Of a stretch of 64,000 bases of DNA, positions 33,843 to 43,117 are shown in pieces. Source of the DNA: Streptomyces filamentosus (GTDB taxonomy: Bacteria > Actinomycetota > Actinomycetes > Streptomycetales > Streptomycetaceae). The notes below the pieces were generated by a model that had not been told where the DNA came from, made no database searches, and saw nothing but the letters and a program-made list of their open reading frames with translations. Each line of letters opens with the position of its first letter. The first letter of the stretch is position 1. The DNA lies in contig NZ_BNBE01000001.1 of the NCBI RefSeq assembly GCF_014654895.1, forward strand, positions 682,001-746,000, in the 5' to 3' direction. The position numbers and the translations under genes are program-made.

Positions 33843-35054
33843 TTGTCGACCTGCCCGATGCACGAGACTCCCCCGACCTACCCGTTCGGCAACCGGCCGT
33901 CGGTGCTCGACGCCCCCATCGAACTGCGCGGCCTGCGGGAACGTCCCGCCGTCCGGGTCACCCTGCCCAGCGGCGACCCCGGCTGGGTCGTCACGCGGTA
34001 CGAGGACATCCGCGTCCTGCTCTCCGACCCGCGGCTGCACCGCGACCGGTCCAGCGAGGACCTGCCGCGGATCACCAAGGACAACTCGATGTTCCAGGAC
34101 CCCAACGTGAGCCTGGACCCGCCGGAGCACCCGCGGATGCGCCGGCTCGTCACCAAGGCCCTGAGCGCCGCCCGGGTCGAGAAGATGCGCCCCCACGTGC
34201 AGGCCCTCGTGGACGAGCTGCTCGACGCGATGGAGGCCGCCGGCCCCACCGCCGACCTCGCCGAGGCACTGGCCTTCCCGCTCGGCATCCGCACCCTGTG
34301 CGGGCTGCTCGGCGTCCCGCCGGAGGACCAGAAGGACTTCCGGCTGTGGACCGACGCCTACCTGTCGGTGAACCGCTACACCGCGGAGGAGGTCGGCCGG
34401 TACCGCGGCGAGCTCTTCGGCTACATCCAGCGCCTGGTCGCCGCCAAGCGCGAGCAGCCCGGCGACGACCTGATCAGCTCCCTCATCGCGGTCCGCGACG
34501 AGGACGAGAGCCGGCTGGGCGAGTACGAGCTCCTGTACTGGGTGCAGGGGCTCCTGATGGGCGGGTACGAGTCCACCGCCAACCACCTGTCCGCCGCGAT
34601 CGTCACGCTGCTCGCGCACCCGGAGGAGCTGGCGAAGGTCCGCCGGGACCCCTCGCTGGTCCCGGCCGCGGTGGAGGAACTGCTGCGCTACCAGGTGCTC
34701 TTCTCCCAGCTCGCCGCCGTGCGGTACACCTCCGCAGACATCGAGGTCGGCGGGACGACCATCCCGGCGGGCTCCGCCGTGTTCCTGGCCCTGGAGTCCG
34801 CCAACCGCGACGAGCAGGTCTTCAAGGAGCCGGAGGCGCTGCGGGTGGACCGTGACGACAACAAACACCTGTCGTTCAGCGCCGGCCCGCACTTCTGCGC
34901 CGGTTCGGCGCTGGCCCGGATGGAGCTCCAGACCGCGCTCGGCACCCTGCTCCGCCGCTACCCGGACCTCCGGCTCACGGTCCCGGCGCAGGAGCTGACC
35001 CGCAACACCGGCGTGCTGGTGGAGGGGTTCACCGAGGTGCCCGTCACCTGGTGA
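33843..35054 (+). CDS. Cytochrome P450
   Basis: A 403-aa class I P450 starting at TTG 33843, supported by GAGGAGAGG at 33826-33834 with 8-bp spacing; ATG 33858 is the alternative. The heme loop is FSAGPHFCAGSALAR near residue 350, ExxR is EELLRY, and the I-helix is MGGYESTANH (Gly-Tyr-Glu-Ser-Thr). It belongs to the actinomycete CYP105/107-like group of tailoring oxidases. It stands between the NRPS and type II PKS blocks and is transcribed alone, so its substrate could be either product. Downstream is a strong terminator. Confidence 0.9.
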   Translation: MSTCPMHETPPTYPFGNRPSVLDAPIELRGLRERPAVRVTLPSGDPGWVVTRYEDIRVLLSDPRLHRDRSSEDLPRITKDNSMFQDPNVSLDPPEHPRMRRLVTKALSAARVEKMRPHVQALVDELLDAMEAAGPTADLAEALAFPLGIRTLCGLLGVPPEDQKDFRLWTDAYLSVNRYTAEEVGRYRGELFGYIQRLVAAKREQPGDDLISSLIAVRDEDESRLGEYELLYWVQGLLMGGYESTANHLSAAIVTLLAHPEELAKVRRDPSLVPAAVEELLRYQVLFSQLAAVRYTSADIEVGGTTIPAGSAVFLALESANRDEQVFKEPEALRVDRDDNKHLSFSAGPHFCAGSALARMELQTALGTLLRRYPDLRLTVPAQELTRNTGVLVEGFTEVPVTW

Positions 35055-35070
35055 CCCGCCCCGCCCGCGC

Positions 35071-35109
35071 AGCCCGTGCCCCGGAGGGACCACCTCCGGG
35101 GCACGGGCT
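35071..35109 (+). terminator. Terminator of the P450 gene
   Basis: A 17-bp perfect stem (35071-35087 with 35093-35109) and a GACCA loop, followed by TTTCGG, 16 bp after the P450 stop. Confidence 0.9.
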
Positions 35110-35225
35110 TTCGGCCGTCTCCCGCCGCCCCGGTCCCGGCCCGTCGGTTCCCGGTGCACCGGCCTCGGGCCCGCCGGCTCCCCGCTCCCGGGCTTCCGGT
35201 CCGTCGGCTTCCGGCCCATGCCGAA

Positions 35226-35262
35226 GGCCGGCCCGCACGACGTGGCGTCGTGCGGGCCGGCC
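35226..35262 (-). terminator. Terminator of the leftward PKS operon
   Basis: A 16-bp perfect stem (35226-35241 with 35247-35262) and a GTGGC loop, 17 bp beyond the ACP stop. The 117 bp between this and the P450 terminator are GC-rich with no recognisable element. Confidence 0.9.
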
Positions 35263-35278
35263 CGGTTCCTCACCGCGG

Positions 35279-35557
35279 TCAGGCCGCCAGGCCGGCCACG
35301 CCGGCCGTGGCCTCGATCGCGAGTCGGAGCAGCTGTCCCGGCGTCTGCGCCTCCTGGATGGCCTCGTCCCCCAGGCTGAAACCGTAGGCGCGCTCCAGGG
35401 AGCCGACGGTCTCCAGGACGGCGATGGAGTCGTAACCCAGCTCGCTGAAGGTCACGTCCGCGATGTCCCCGTCCAGGTCGACTCCGTCGCCCTCGCCGGC
35501 GGCGGCGCGCAGGGCGCGGACGATGTCCTGAAGGGTGATGATCTGCTGTACCGACAT
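35279..35557 (-). CDS. Type II PKS acyl carrier protein
   Basis: A 92-aa ACP of the minimal aromatic PKS. The phosphopantetheine serine is in FSELGYDSIAVLE near residue 42, the LGYDS motif of aromatic PKS ACPs. It carries the growing poly-beta-ketone between the ketosynthase heterodimer and the ketoreductase and cyclases. CCGGAGGAGAAACC precedes the ATG. It is third in the order KSalpha, KSbeta, ACP, as in most actinomycete type II clusters. No malonyl transferase is encoded here, so the fatty-acid synthase FabD is presumably shared. Confidence 0.94.
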   Translation of the reverse strand: MSVQQIITLQDIVRALRAAAGEGDGVDLDGDIADVTFSELGYDSIAVLETVGSLERAYGFSLGDEAIQEAQTPGQLLRLAIEATAGVAGLAA

Positions 35558-35609
35558 GGTTTCTCCTCCGGTGAATTGACAGGACCGACCCTCCGTTGCG
35601 GAGGGGGAC

Positions 35610-36899
35610 TCACGGGCTCGGCGTACGGGGCGCGGCCGGGGCGCGCAGCACCATCGCCGAGTTGAAGCCGCCGTGGCCGCGCGCCAGGACGAGCGCGGTG
35701 CGGGTGGCCACGGCACGCGGTTCCCCGGTCACCAGGTCGATGCGGTGGGCCGGGTCGGGCAGGGTCACGTTGGCCGTCGGGGGGATCACGCCGTCCCGGA
35801 AGCCGAGCAGCGCGGTGGCCAGGTCGAGCGGTCCGCCGCCCGAGTACAGCCGTCCGGTCATCGACTTGGGGGCGGTGACCGGGACGCCGTGCGGGCCGAA
35901 GACCTCGCGGAGCGCCGCGGCCTCCGCGGCGTCCTTGTCGGGCAGGCCGGCCGCGTCGGCGTACACCACGTCGACGTCGCCGGGGGGGCAGTCGGCGTCC
36001 GCGAGGGCGCCCAGGATGGCCGCCCGCAGCGCGGGGCCGCGGGAGCTGCCCGGCGGCGGGTCGAAGGTGGCGGCGTGCCCGGCGACCGAGCCGTACGGGC
36101 GGGCGCCCCGGGCCAGGGCCGCCTCCTCGGTCTCCAGGACGAGGATGGCGCCGCCCTCGCCCGCCACGTAGCCGTTCGCGGTGTCGGCGAAGGGCGTGTA
36201 GGCGCGGGCCGGGTCGTCCGAGGTGCTGAGCAGGCCGGTGGCGATCTGCGCGGTCCAGCCCCAGGGGCAGAGCGAGGAGTCCACGCCGCCGGTGACCATC
36301 AGGGAGGCGCCGCCGCGCAGTTGCCTGCGGGCGTGCGCCACCGCGTCGAGGCCGCCGGCCTGGTCGGCGACGATGACCCCGCTGGGGCCGCGCATGCCGT
36401 TGCGGATGGAGATCTGGCCGGTGTTGACGGCGTAGAACCAGGCGAAGGACTGGTACGCGCTGACGTACTCGTTGCCCTTGCTCCACAGGTTCTCCAGCTC
36501 GCGCTGGCCGAACTCGAAGCCGCCGGAGGCGCTGGCCGTGACCACGCCCGCGCCGAGGGTGTGGAGCTCCTCGGGGCCCGCGCCCGCGTCGAGGACCGCG
36601 AGGTCGGCGGCGGTCAGCGCCAGCCGGGTCATGTGGTCGGTCTGCGGCAGGAGCCGGTCGGGCAGGTGGGCCGACGGGTCGAAGCCGAGGACCTCGCCGG
36701 CCAGCCGGGAGGGGTACTGCGCGGGATCGAAGCGGGTGAGGCGGCGGATGCCGCTCTCGCCGCGCAGGGTCGCCGCCCAGTACTCCTCGGTGCCGAGGCC
36801 GTTGGGCGCGACCACGCCGATGCCGGTGACGACCGCGGTGCCGGTGGTGCTGCCGGTGCCGGTGGTGTCAGTGGTGCTGTCGGTTCTTCCGGTGCTCAC
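35610..36899 (-). CDS. Type II PKS ketosynthase beta subunit (chain length factor)
   Basis: A 429-aa KSbeta starting at GTG 36899, overlapping KSalpha by GTGA. The active-site Cys is replaced by Gln in [10 protein letters not shown], the hallmark of chain length factors, which make the starter by decarboxylating malonyl-ACP and set the number of extensions. It pairs with the KSalpha encoded directly upstream. The first 20 residues are a Thr/Ser/Gly-rich extension. Chain length cannot be read from the sequence by eye. Confidence 0.95.
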   Translation of the reverse strand: MSTGRTDSTTDTTGTGSTTGTAVVTGIGVVAPNGLGTEEYWAATLRGESGIRRLTRFDPAQYPSRLAGEVLGFDPSAHLPDRLLPQTDHMTRLALTAADLAVLDAGAGPEELHTLGAGVVTASASGGFEFGQRELENLWSKGNEYVSAYQSFAWFYAVNTGQISIRNGMRGPSGVIVADQAGGLDAVAHARRQLRGGASLMVTGGVDSSLCPWGWTAQIATGLLSTSDDPARAYTPFADTANGYVAGEGGAILVLETEEAALARGARPYGSVAGHAATFDPPPGSSRGPALRAAILGALADADCPPGDVDVVYADAAGLPDKDAAEAAALREVFGPHGVPVTAPKSMTGRLYSGGGPLDLATALLGFRDGVIPPTANVTLPDPAHRIDLVTGEPRAVATRTALVLARGHGGFNSAMVLRAPAAPRTPSP

Positions 36900-38176
36900 T
36901 GGGCGAGCCCTCCCTTCTCGGTGCCGTTGCCGGTGAGGACCACGGCGCTCTGGAACCCTCCGAAGCCGCTGCCGGTGCTCAGCACCGAGCGGACCGGCGT
37001 CTCGCGCGCGGTCAGCGGCACGTGGTCGAGGTCGCACTTCGGGTCCGGGTCGTGGAGGTTGGCGGTGGGCGGGACGAGCCCGTGGCGCATCGCCAGCAGA
37101 CAGGCGGCCACCTCCAGGGAGCCGATCGCGCCCAGCGAGTGGCCGATCATCGACTTGATCGAGCTGACCGGTGTGGTCCGGGCGTGCTCGCCGAGGCTCG
37201 CCTTGATGGCGGCGGTCTCGTGCAGGTCGTTCTGCTTGGTCCCGGATCCGTGCGCGTTGACGTAGTCGAGGTCGCCGGGGGCGACCCGGGCCTGGCCGAG
37301 GGCGGCGGTGACGGCCTGGGCCAGCTCGGCGCCGTCGGAGCGCAGCCCCGTCATGTGGTAGGCGTTGCTGCGGGTCGCGAAGCCGGCCACCTCCGCGTAG
37401 ATGTGCGCCCCGCGGCGCCGCGCGTGCTCCAGCTCCTCGAAGACGAAGAGGGCCGCACCCTCCCCGAGGACGAAGCCGTTGCGGCTGCGGTCGAAGGGGC
37501 GGGAGGCGTGGGCGGGATCGTCGTTGCGCGGCGAGGTCGCCCGGATCGCGTCGAAGCAGGCCAGGGTGATGGGGGAGATCGGGGCGTCGGTGGCACCGCC
37601 GACGACGACGTCCGCGGAGCCCTCCCGGATCAGCGCGGCGGCGTGGCCGACCGCGTCGAGGCCGGAGGTGCAGCCGGTGGACACGGTGTTGACCGGCCCC
37701 TCGGCGCCGACCCGCCAGGCGACCTCGGCCGCCACCGAGCTGGGGACCAGGTAGTCGTAGAGGTGGGGCACGCCGTAGCGGTGGTCGGTGAGGGTCTGCC
37801 GGCCGCCGTCGCTGACGACGACGTACTCCCGCTCCAGGCTGGTGGTGCAGCCGACCGCGGTGCCGACGGACACGCCGGTGCGGTGCGGGGGCAGGTCCGC
37901 GAAGAGCAGACCGCTGTCGGCCACGGCCTCGTCCGCGGCGACGGCCGCGAACTGCGCGGCGCGGTCCATCCGCCGGATCTCCTGCGGGGTCAGCCCCGCC
38001 TCCTCCGGGCGGAAGTCGCATTCGGCGGCGATCCTCGAACGGTACCGGGAGGCGTCGAAGGAGCTGATCGCGCGGGTGGCGGTGCGGCCGTTCGCCAGCA
38101 CGTCCCAGTACGCCTTCGCGCCGATTCCCCCTGGTGCGACGACCCCCAACCCGGTGATGACGACTCGTCGAGTCAT
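36896..38176 (-). CDS. Type II PKS ketosynthase alpha subunit
   Basis: A 426-aa beta-ketoacyl synthase. The active-site Cys is in [11 protein letters not shown], and the two catalytic His residues are in [12 protein letters not shown] and [12 protein letters not shown]. It elongates the polyketide by decarboxylative Claisen condensations with malonyl-ACP. CGGGAGGAG precedes the ATG at 38176. Transcribed leftwards as the first gene of the KSalpha-KSbeta-ACP operon, divergently from the MDR/KR/cyclase operon. No KSIII or dedicated starter acyltransferase is present in the window, so an acetate starter is the default expectation. Confidence 0.96.
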   Translation of the reverse strand: MTRRVVITGLGVVAPGGIGAKAYWDVLANGRTATRAISSFDASRYRSRIAAECDFRPEEAGLTPQEIRRMDRAAQFAAVAADEAVADSGLLFADLPPHRTGVSVGTAVGCTTSLEREYVVVSDGGRQTLTDHRYGVPHLYDYLVPSSVAAEVAWRVGAEGPVNTVSTGCTSGLDAVGHAAALIREGSADVVVGGATDAPISPITLACFDAIRATSPRNDDPAHASRPFDRSRNGFVLGEGAALFVFEELEHARRRGAHIYAEVAGFATRSNAYHMTGLRSDGAELAQAVTAALGQARVAPGDLDYVNAHGSGTKQNDLHETAAIKASLGEHARTTPVSSIKSMIGHSLGAIGSLEVAACLLAMRHGLVPPTANLHDPDPKCDLDHVPLTARETPVRSVLSTGSGFGGFQSAVVLTGNGTEKGGLAQ

Positions 38177-38230
38177 CCGTACTCCTCCCGTTGCTGCGTG
38201 TCGTTGGTGCTTCGACGGTGGCACCGGGGC

Positions 38231-38270
38231 ATGGAGCCGGGCTGGAGAGACACTGCACGCGGCCTGCCTC
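38231..38270. promoter_or_regulatory. Possible SARP-type repeats between divergent PKS operons
   Basis: Heptamers ATGGAGC (38231), CTGGAGA (38242), CTGCACG (38253) and CTGCCTC (38264) are in exact 11-bp phase. The first two match the consensus of the 33747-33790 site well, the last two only in CTG. No clear -10 follows. Suggestive rather than proven. Confidence 0.45.
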
Positions 38271-38358
38271 CCGCGAATCTCGACAAGGCGGCGATCGAGC
38301 CTCCAGCACGCCGCCCTACGGTCCGGGGAGGCTCGCAGACCATCCATGGAGGCTACGC

Positions 38359-39330
38359 ATGCGGACCATCCGCTACCACAGCTACGGGAACCCCGATGTC
38401 CTGACCGTCGAGGAGGTCCCGGTCCCCTCCCCCGGCCCCGGACAGGTCCTGATCAGGTCCGAGGCGATCGGCGTGAACTTCGTCGAGACGCAGCGCCGCC
38501 GGGGCACCGGCCCGTTCCCGCCGCCGCTGCCGGCCACCCCGAACGGCGACGTCGTCGGAATCGTCGAGGAGGTGGGCGCCGGGGTGACCACGGTCGCCGT
38601 CGGCGACCGCGTGGCCGCGCCCGTGATGGGCGGCGCGTACGCGGACCTGGTCCTGGCGGACGCCACCTTCCTGGCCCCGCTGCCGGACGGCATCGACGCG
38701 GCCCAGGCCAGCATCCTCGCCTCGCCCGCGCAGACCGCGCTGTGCGTGCTGAAGACGGCCCGCATCCAGCCCGGCGACACCGTCCTCGTGCACGCGGCGG
38801 CCGGCGCGATCGGGCACCTGATGACCCAGCTGGTCCGGCACTACGGGGCGGGCCGGGTGATCGGCACCGTCGGTTCGCCCGCGAAGGCCGACTTCGCCCG
38901 CGAGCACGGCACCGACGTCGTCGTGGACTACAGCACCGACGGCTGGACCGACGAGGTCCTCAAGGCCACCGACGGCGAGGGCGTCGACGTCATCCTCGAC
39001 AGCGTCGGCGGCGACATCCTGCTCGCCGGCCTGGACGTGCTGAAGCCCTTCGGCCGGCTCGTCTTCTACGGCGCCTCCGGCGGCACCCTGCCGCAGGTCC
39101 CGGCGATGCGCCTGATCCCGATGAAGCACGTCGTGGGCTGCGGCCTCGACCAGTGGTGGCAGCACCGTCCGGACGACATCCGCAGCGGCCTCCAGGAGCT
39201 GATCGGCCACGTCACCGAGGGCCGCCTCAAGGTGCACGTGCACGCCGAGCTCCCGCTCGCCGAGGCCGCCGACGCCCACCGGATCATCGAGGACCGCGCC
39301 CAGCTCGGCCGCATCCTGCTCCGGCCGTGA
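38359..39330 (+). CDS. Zinc-independent MDR quinone oxidoreductase / enoyl reductase
   Basis: A 323-aa zeta-crystallin-type medium-chain reductase. The NADPH-binding motif is [14 protein letters not shown], and [13 protein letters not shown] is the typical N-terminal substrate region. It has no structural-zinc cysteines. GGAGG at 38348-38352 supports the ATG. It opens the rightward operon with a ketoreductase and cyclases, so reduction of a quinone or enone intermediate, as in ActVI-ORF2 of actinorhodin, is plausible. A general detoxifying quinone reductase is the alternative. Confidence 0.85.
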   Translation: MRTIRYHSYGNPDVLTVEEVPVPSPGPGQVLIRSEAIGVNFVETQRRRGTGPFPPPLPATPNGDVVGIVEEVGAGVTTVAVGDRVAAPVMGGAYADLVLADATFLAPLPDGIDAAQASILASPAQTALCVLKTARIQPGDTVLVHAAAGAIGHLMTQLVRHYGAGRVIGTVGSPAKADFAREHGTDVVVDYSTDGWTDEVLKATDGEGVDVILDSVGGDILLAGLDVLKPFGRLVFYGASGGTLPQVPAMRLIPMKHVVGCGLDQWWQHRPDDIRSGLQELIGHVTEGRLKVHVHAELPLAEAADAHRIIEDRAQLGRILLRP

Positions 39331-39374
39331 CCCGGCCGTCCCCCGACGCCCGTACTTCGAACGAAAGGACCAGC

Positions 39375-40160
39375 ATGTCCGAGAAGGTTCAGCGCCTCGC
39401 CCTGGTCACCGGTGCCACCAGCGGCATCGGCCTGGCGGTCGCGCGCGGCCTCGGCCAGGACGGCCACCGGGTGTTCCTGTGCGCCCGGACCCAGGAGAAC
39501 GTCGACGCCGTCGTCAAGACCCTGATCGACGAGGGGATCGACGCCGACGGCGTCGCCGCGGACGTGCGGGACCCCGCGTCGGTGCACGACTTCGTCCGCA
39601 CCGCCGCCGAGCGCCACGGCCCCGTCGGGGTCCTGGTCAACAACGCCGGCCGCAGCGGCGGCGGGGTCACCGCCGACATCGCCGACGACCTGTGGCTCGA
39701 CGTCATGGCGACCAACCTCAACAGCGTCTTCTGGGCGACCCGCGAGGTGCTCGGCACCGGCGGGATGCGGGAGAGCGGCCGCGGCCGCATCATCAACATC
39801 GCCTCCACCGGCGGCAAGCAGGGCGTGGTGCTGGGCGCGCCGTACTCGGCGTCGAAGCACGGCGTGGTCGGCTTCACCAAGGCGGTGGGCCTGGAGCTGG
39901 CGAAGACCGGCATCACCGTGAACGCCGTGTGCCCCGGCTACGTCGAGACCCCCATGGCCGAGCGGGTCCGCCAGGGCTACGCCGCCGCCTGGGACACCAC
40001 GGTCGAGGACGTGCAGGAGCGCTTCAACGCCAAGATCCCGCTGGGCCGTTACTCCACCCCGGAGGAGGTGGCGGGTCTGGTGCGCTACCTGGCCGGCGAC
40101 GTCGCGGCCTCCATCACCGCGCAGGCACTCAACGTCTGCGGCGGACTCGGCAACTACTGA
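39375..40160 (+). CDS. Polyketide ketoreductase (ActIII/C9-KR type)
   Basis: A 261-aa SDR very like ActIII. TGATSGIG binds NADPH; NNAGRSGGG and the YSASKHGVVGFTKA segment supply the Asn and the Tyr/Lys of the catalytic tetrad. PGYVETPMAERVR is characteristic of aromatic PKS ketoreductases. It reduces the C9 carbonyl of the nascent poly-beta-ketone and so directs first-ring closure. This predicts a reduced aromatic polyketide (anthraquinone, isochromanequinone, angucycline or similar) rather than an unreduced tetracenomycin type. It lies 44 bp after the MDR gene. Confidence 0.95.
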   Translation: MSEKVQRLALVTGATSGIGLAVARGLGQDGHRVFLCARTQENVDAVVKTLIDEGIDADGVAADVRDPASVHDFVRTAAERHGPVGVLVNNAGRSGGGVTADIADDLWLDVMATNLNSVFWATREVLGTGGMRESGRGRIINIASTGGKQGVVLGAPYSASKHGVVGFTKAVGLELAKTGITVNAVCPGYVETPMAERVRQGYAAAWDTTVEDVQERFNAKIPLGRYSTPEEVAGLVRYLAGDVAASITAQALNVCGGLGNY

Positions 40161-40197
40161 CCGCACCGCAGTCGAGGAGCGAGAGGACAAGCAGCAG

Positions 40198-41178
40198 ATG
40201 TCAGCAGCAGTGGAGCACCACACCGAGCACACCGTCCTGATCGACGCGCCGCCGTCCGAGGTGTACGCGGTGATCGCCGACGTCACGCGGTGGCCGGCCG
40301 CCTTCACCCCGACCGTGCACGCGGAGGTGCTGGAGAGCGTCTCGCACGACGACGGCACGGGCGAGGAACTGATCCACCTGTGGGCGCAGGCCAACGGCGA
40401 GGTGAAGGACTGGACCTCGCGCCGCACCCTGGACCCGCAGAACCTGCGCGTCGGCTTCCGGCAGCAGCTCAGCGCCCACCCGGTGGCTTCGATGGGCGGC
40501 GACTGGTTCGTCGAGCCGTCCGGCGACGGCGGTTCGCGGGTGCGCCTGACCCACGACTACCGCGCCGTGGACGACTCCCCCGAGCACCAGGAGTGGATCG
40601 CCCGCGCCGTCGAGAACAACAGCACGGCGGAGCTCGCCCGGCTCAAGGACGTCGTGGAGAACGCCGTCGTGGACGGCGAGGACGTGACCTTCTCCTTCGA
40701 GGACTCGGTGACGGTGGCCGGCTCGGTCGCCGACCTGTTCGACTTCGTGGACCGGGCCGACGCCTGGCAGGAACGCCTCCCGCACGTGGCCCGGGTCGAC
40801 TTCACCGAGCAGCCGGGCGGCGTCCAGGTCCTGGAGATGGACACCCGGGCGCCGGACGGCTCGATCCACACCACCCGCTCGATCCGGCTGAGCTTCGCCC
40901 CGGACCGCATCGTCTACAAGCAGCTGGTGCTGCCCGGCCTGCTGGCCGCGCACACCGGCCGGTGGACCTTCACCGAGACCGGCGGCGCCGTGGTGGCGAC
41001 CTCCCGGCACACGGTGACGCTCCGCCCGGAGAAGGTGACGGCCGTGCTCGGCGCGGACCGCACGCTCGCCGACGCCAAGGCGTACGTCCGCAAGGCGCTG
41101 GGCACCAACAGCCTGGCCACGCTGAACCTGGCCAAGACCCACGCGGAGTCCCGCGCCGTCCTGGTGGAGGCGTCGTGA
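40198..41178 (+). CDS. Two-domain aromatase/cyclase (SRPBCC x2, ActVII-like)
   Basis: A 326-aa didomain protein. Two START/SRPBCC (polyketide cyclase/dehydrase) domains cover about residues 5-150 and 165-310, each starting with an IDAPPSEVYAVIADV-type segment and with a conserved W/R pattern around RWPAAF and DAWQERL. Didomain aromatase/cyclases act on C9-reduced polyketides, aromatising the first ring (as ActVII). This agrees with the adjacent ActIII-type ketoreductase. It overlaps the SnoaL-like gene by GTGA. Confidence 0.93.
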   Translation: MSAAVEHHTEHTVLIDAPPSEVYAVIADVTRWPAAFTPTVHAEVLESVSHDDGTGEELIHLWAQANGEVKDWTSRRTLDPQNLRVGFRQQLSAHPVASMGGDWFVEPSGDGGSRVRLTHDYRAVDDSPEHQEWIARAVENNSTAELARLKDVVENAVVDGEDVTFSFEDSVTVAGSVADLFDFVDRADAWQERLPHVARVDFTEQPGGVQVLEMDTRAPDGSIHTTRSIRLSFAPDRIVYKQLVLPGLLAAHTGRWTFTETGGAVVATSRHTVTLRPEKVTAVLGADRTLADAKAYVRKALGTNSLATLNLAKTHAESRAVLVEAS

Positions 41179-41651
41179 CCGCGCCCGCGCGCACGGACGC
41201 GCCCCTGGGGACCGCCGGACCGGCGCGGCCGGCGTCCTGGCAGGTCCAGGCCGAGGTGCAGGACTTCTACGCCCGGCAGATGCGGCTGCTCGACGAGGGC
41301 CGGGCCGAGGAGTGGGCCGAGACCTTCACCGAGGACGGCGTCTTCGCGCAGAACGTGAAGCCGGAGCCGTGGCGCGGCCGCGCGGAGATCGCGGCGCGCA
41401 TGCGGGTCGGCCTGGACCGGCTCGCGGCCCGTCCGGTGACCCGGCGGCACTGGCTGGGGATGCTGATCGTGGACGAGGGCGAGGAGCCCGGCACCTGGCG
41501 CTGCCGGTTCTACGCCCTGGTCTTCGAGGTCCCGGACGGCGGGGACCCGCGGCCGCACCTGAGCGCTCCCGGCGAGGACCTGCTGGTCCGCGGCGAGGAC
41601 GGCCGGCTGCGGATCCGCCACCGTCTGGTGGAGCACGACGGGGCCGTATGA
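41175..41651 (+). CDS. SnoaL-like (NTF2-fold) polyketide protein
   Basis: A 158-aa protein starting at GTG 41175. The region WQVQAEVQDFYARQMRLLDE, then WAETFTEDGVF and a late RIRHRLVEHD strand, marks the SnoaL_4/NTF2-like fold of ring-hydroxylating-dioxygenase small-subunit and cyclase-like proteins. In aromatic PKS clusters members act as cyclases or cofactor-free oxygenases/hydroxylases. Which applies here is unclear; the usual SnoaL Asp acid/base is not obvious. The first 25 residues are a variable extension. It is last in the MDR-KR-cyclase operon. Confidence 0.8.
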   Translation: MTAPARTDAPLGTAGPARPASWQVQAEVQDFYARQMRLLDEGRAEEWAETFTEDGVFAQNVKPEPWRGRAEIAARMRVGLDRLAARPVTRRHWLGMLIVDEGEEPGTWRCRFYALVFEVPDGGDPRPHLSAPGEDLLVRGEDGRLRIRHRLVEHDGAV

Positions 41652-41657
41652 CGCACG

Positions 41658-41706
41658 GAGCGGCGGGCCGTTCCCGGAGCACCGCTCCGGAAACGGCCCG
41701 CCGCTC
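41658..41706. terminator. Terminator hairpin of the KR/cyclase operon
   Basis: A 23-bp stem with one mismatch (41658-41680 with 41684-41706) and an ACC loop, 7 bp after the SnoaL-like stop. It overlaps the first unit of the tandem repeat array. Confidence 0.88.
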
Positions 41707-41833
41707 GGCGTGCGGATCGCCGTTCCCCCTGTGGTCCGCCGCTCGACGTACGGATCACCGCTCGACGTACGGATCACCGCTCCGCGTACGGGGCGCCGCA
41801 CCCCGTACGGTCCACCGCTCCGCACCCCGCCCC
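41701..41833. repeat. Seven tandem 19-bp repeats
   Basis: Seven contiguous 19-bp units each begin CCG(C/T). Units 3 and 4 (41739-41757, 41758-41776) are identical; units 1, 5 and 6 keep the (G/A)CGTACGG-like core, units 2 and 7 are degenerate. They fill the gap between two convergent operons. There are no spacers, so this is not a CRISPR array. Confidence 0.88.
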
Positions 41834-41859
41834 GAAAAGGGCGACGCCCCCGGGCCGCC

Positions 41860-42768
41860 TCAGGCGAGGCAGGTCAGGGGGCGTCCGCCGTTGAGCTTCA
41901 CCATCTCGTGGAACACCGGGGCCGAGGGGAGGTACGCCCCTTCGGGCGCGCCCTCCAGTTCGGCGCACGCCCGGTGCAGGTTCGCCACCAGGCGCTCGGG
42001 GTCCCGCAGGTCCGCGAACTCGCCGTAGCCGGCCTCGCGGGCGACGGCCAGCGGGTCCCGTCCGCGCCGCACGCAGTACGCCGCGAGGTCGAGGACCCGG
42101 GCGAGGTACGCCTCGGTCAGGTCGAGGACCTCCGGCCCGCACACCGGGCCGTGGCCGCAGACGATGACGTCCGCGCCCAGCTCCCGCAGCCGGCCGACGG
42201 CCCGCACGAGTCCCCGTACGGAGCCCATCAGGGCGAACGGGGTGCAGTCCGACATCAGCAGGTCACCGGCGAACAGCACCCCGGCGTGCGGCAGCCACAC
42301 CGCCGTGTCGTTGGTGGTGTGGGCCACGCCGGGGTGCAGCAGTTCGGCGGTCCGGCCGCCGCCGAGGTGCACGGACAGCGCGTCCGCGTAGGTGAGGTCG
42401 GGCAGGACGACGTCCAGCTCGCCCCAGTCCACCCCGGGCCAGACGTGGGTGAGGGCGAGCCCGCGTTCCGCCATCTCGGCGCGGGTCCGCTCGTGCGACA
42501 CGACGACCGCACCCGCCGAGAACACGAGGTTCCCGTGGGTGTGGTCGCCGTGGTGGTGGGTGTTGACGACGGTCCGGACGGGCGCCGGGGTCAGACCGCG
42601 CACCGCCGCGCGCAGCCGTTCCGCCCGCGCCCGGGTGGCCGCCGTGTCGACGAGGAGGACGGAACGCTCGCCGACGACGACGCCCGCGTTGTTCAGGCAC
42701 CAGCCGCCGTCGGGCTGGACCCACGCGTGCACGCCGTCGGCGAGCCGCTCCAGGCCATGGTCAGGCAT
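41860..42768 (-). CDS. Metallo-beta-lactamase-fold polyketide cyclase (ActIV-like)
   Basis: A 302-aa MBL-fold protein. The metal site is intact: THHHGDHTHG (HxHxDH), a His in GVAHTTND and Asp in FAGDLLMSD. In actinorhodin ActIV, the second-ring cyclase, has this fold, and the association with an ActIII-type KR and ActVII-type cyclase makes that role the best fit. It overlaps the monooxygenase gene upstream by 8 bp. A hydrolase role cannot be excluded by sequence alone. Confidence 0.85.
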   Translation of the reverse strand: MPDHGLERLADGVHAWVQPDGGWCLNNAGVVVGERSVLLVDTAATRARAERLRAAVRGLTPAPVRTVVNTHHHGDHTHGNLVFSAGAVVVSHERTRAEMAERGLALTHVWPGVDWGELDVVLPDLTYADALSVHLGGGRTAELLHPGVAHTTNDTAVWLPHAGVLFAGDLLMSDCTPFALMGSVRGLVRAVGRLRELGADVIVCGHGPVCGPEVLDLTEAYLARVLDLAAYCVRRGRDPLAVAREAGYGEFADLRDPERLVANLHRACAELEGAPEGAYLPSAPVFHEMVKLNGGRPLTCLA

Positions 42769-43063
42769 GGACCGCCGGCAGACCCTCCTGGACGACCTCG
42801 CACACGTGCGGGTCGCCCTTGATGATCGGCAGCAGCTGCTCGAACTGGGCACGGAACTCGGGGGTCTGGAGGGCGTCCTGGAACGCCTCCTGGGACTCCC
42901 ACTCCGCGATGTTGAAGTAGACGTCCGCCTCCTTGGTGGAGCGCACGAGACGGAAACGGATGAGGCCCGGACGGGCGCTCATGATTTTCCCGATCTCCGC
43001 GTAGATCCGCTCGAACTCCGCGGGCTCACCGATCATCGTGAGGCGATTCATGAATACAACCAC
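42761..43063 (-). CDS. Antibiotic biosynthesis monooxygenase (ABM/ActVA-ORF6-like)
   Basis: A 100-aa protein of the ABM dimeric alpha/beta-barrel fold. Residues around FMNRLTM, RPGLIRFRLVRS and YFNIAEWESQEAFQDAL are typical. ActVA-ORF6-type enzymes oxidise phenols to quinones with oxygen and no cofactor. I chose GTG 43063 because GGGAG lies 9 bp upstream; ATG 43078 and ATG 43051 are alternatives. It starts the short operon that continues into the ActIV-like cyclase. Conversion of the cyclised polyketide to a quinone is the likely step. Confidence 0.8.
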   Translation of the reverse strand: MVVFMNRLTMIGEPAEFERIYAEIGKIMSARPGLIRFRLVRSTKEADVYFNIAEWESQEAFQDALQTPEFRAQFEQLLPIIKGDPHVCEVVQEGLPAVHA

Positions 43064-43117
43064 GGCAGTAACTCCCATCGGGACGGTGTCGAACACCGAA
43101 AACGCTAGGCCCGGCCA

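Noticed and set aside
41701..41833. CRISPR array
   Set aside because: The 19-bp units are contiguous with no spacers and no cas genes are present.
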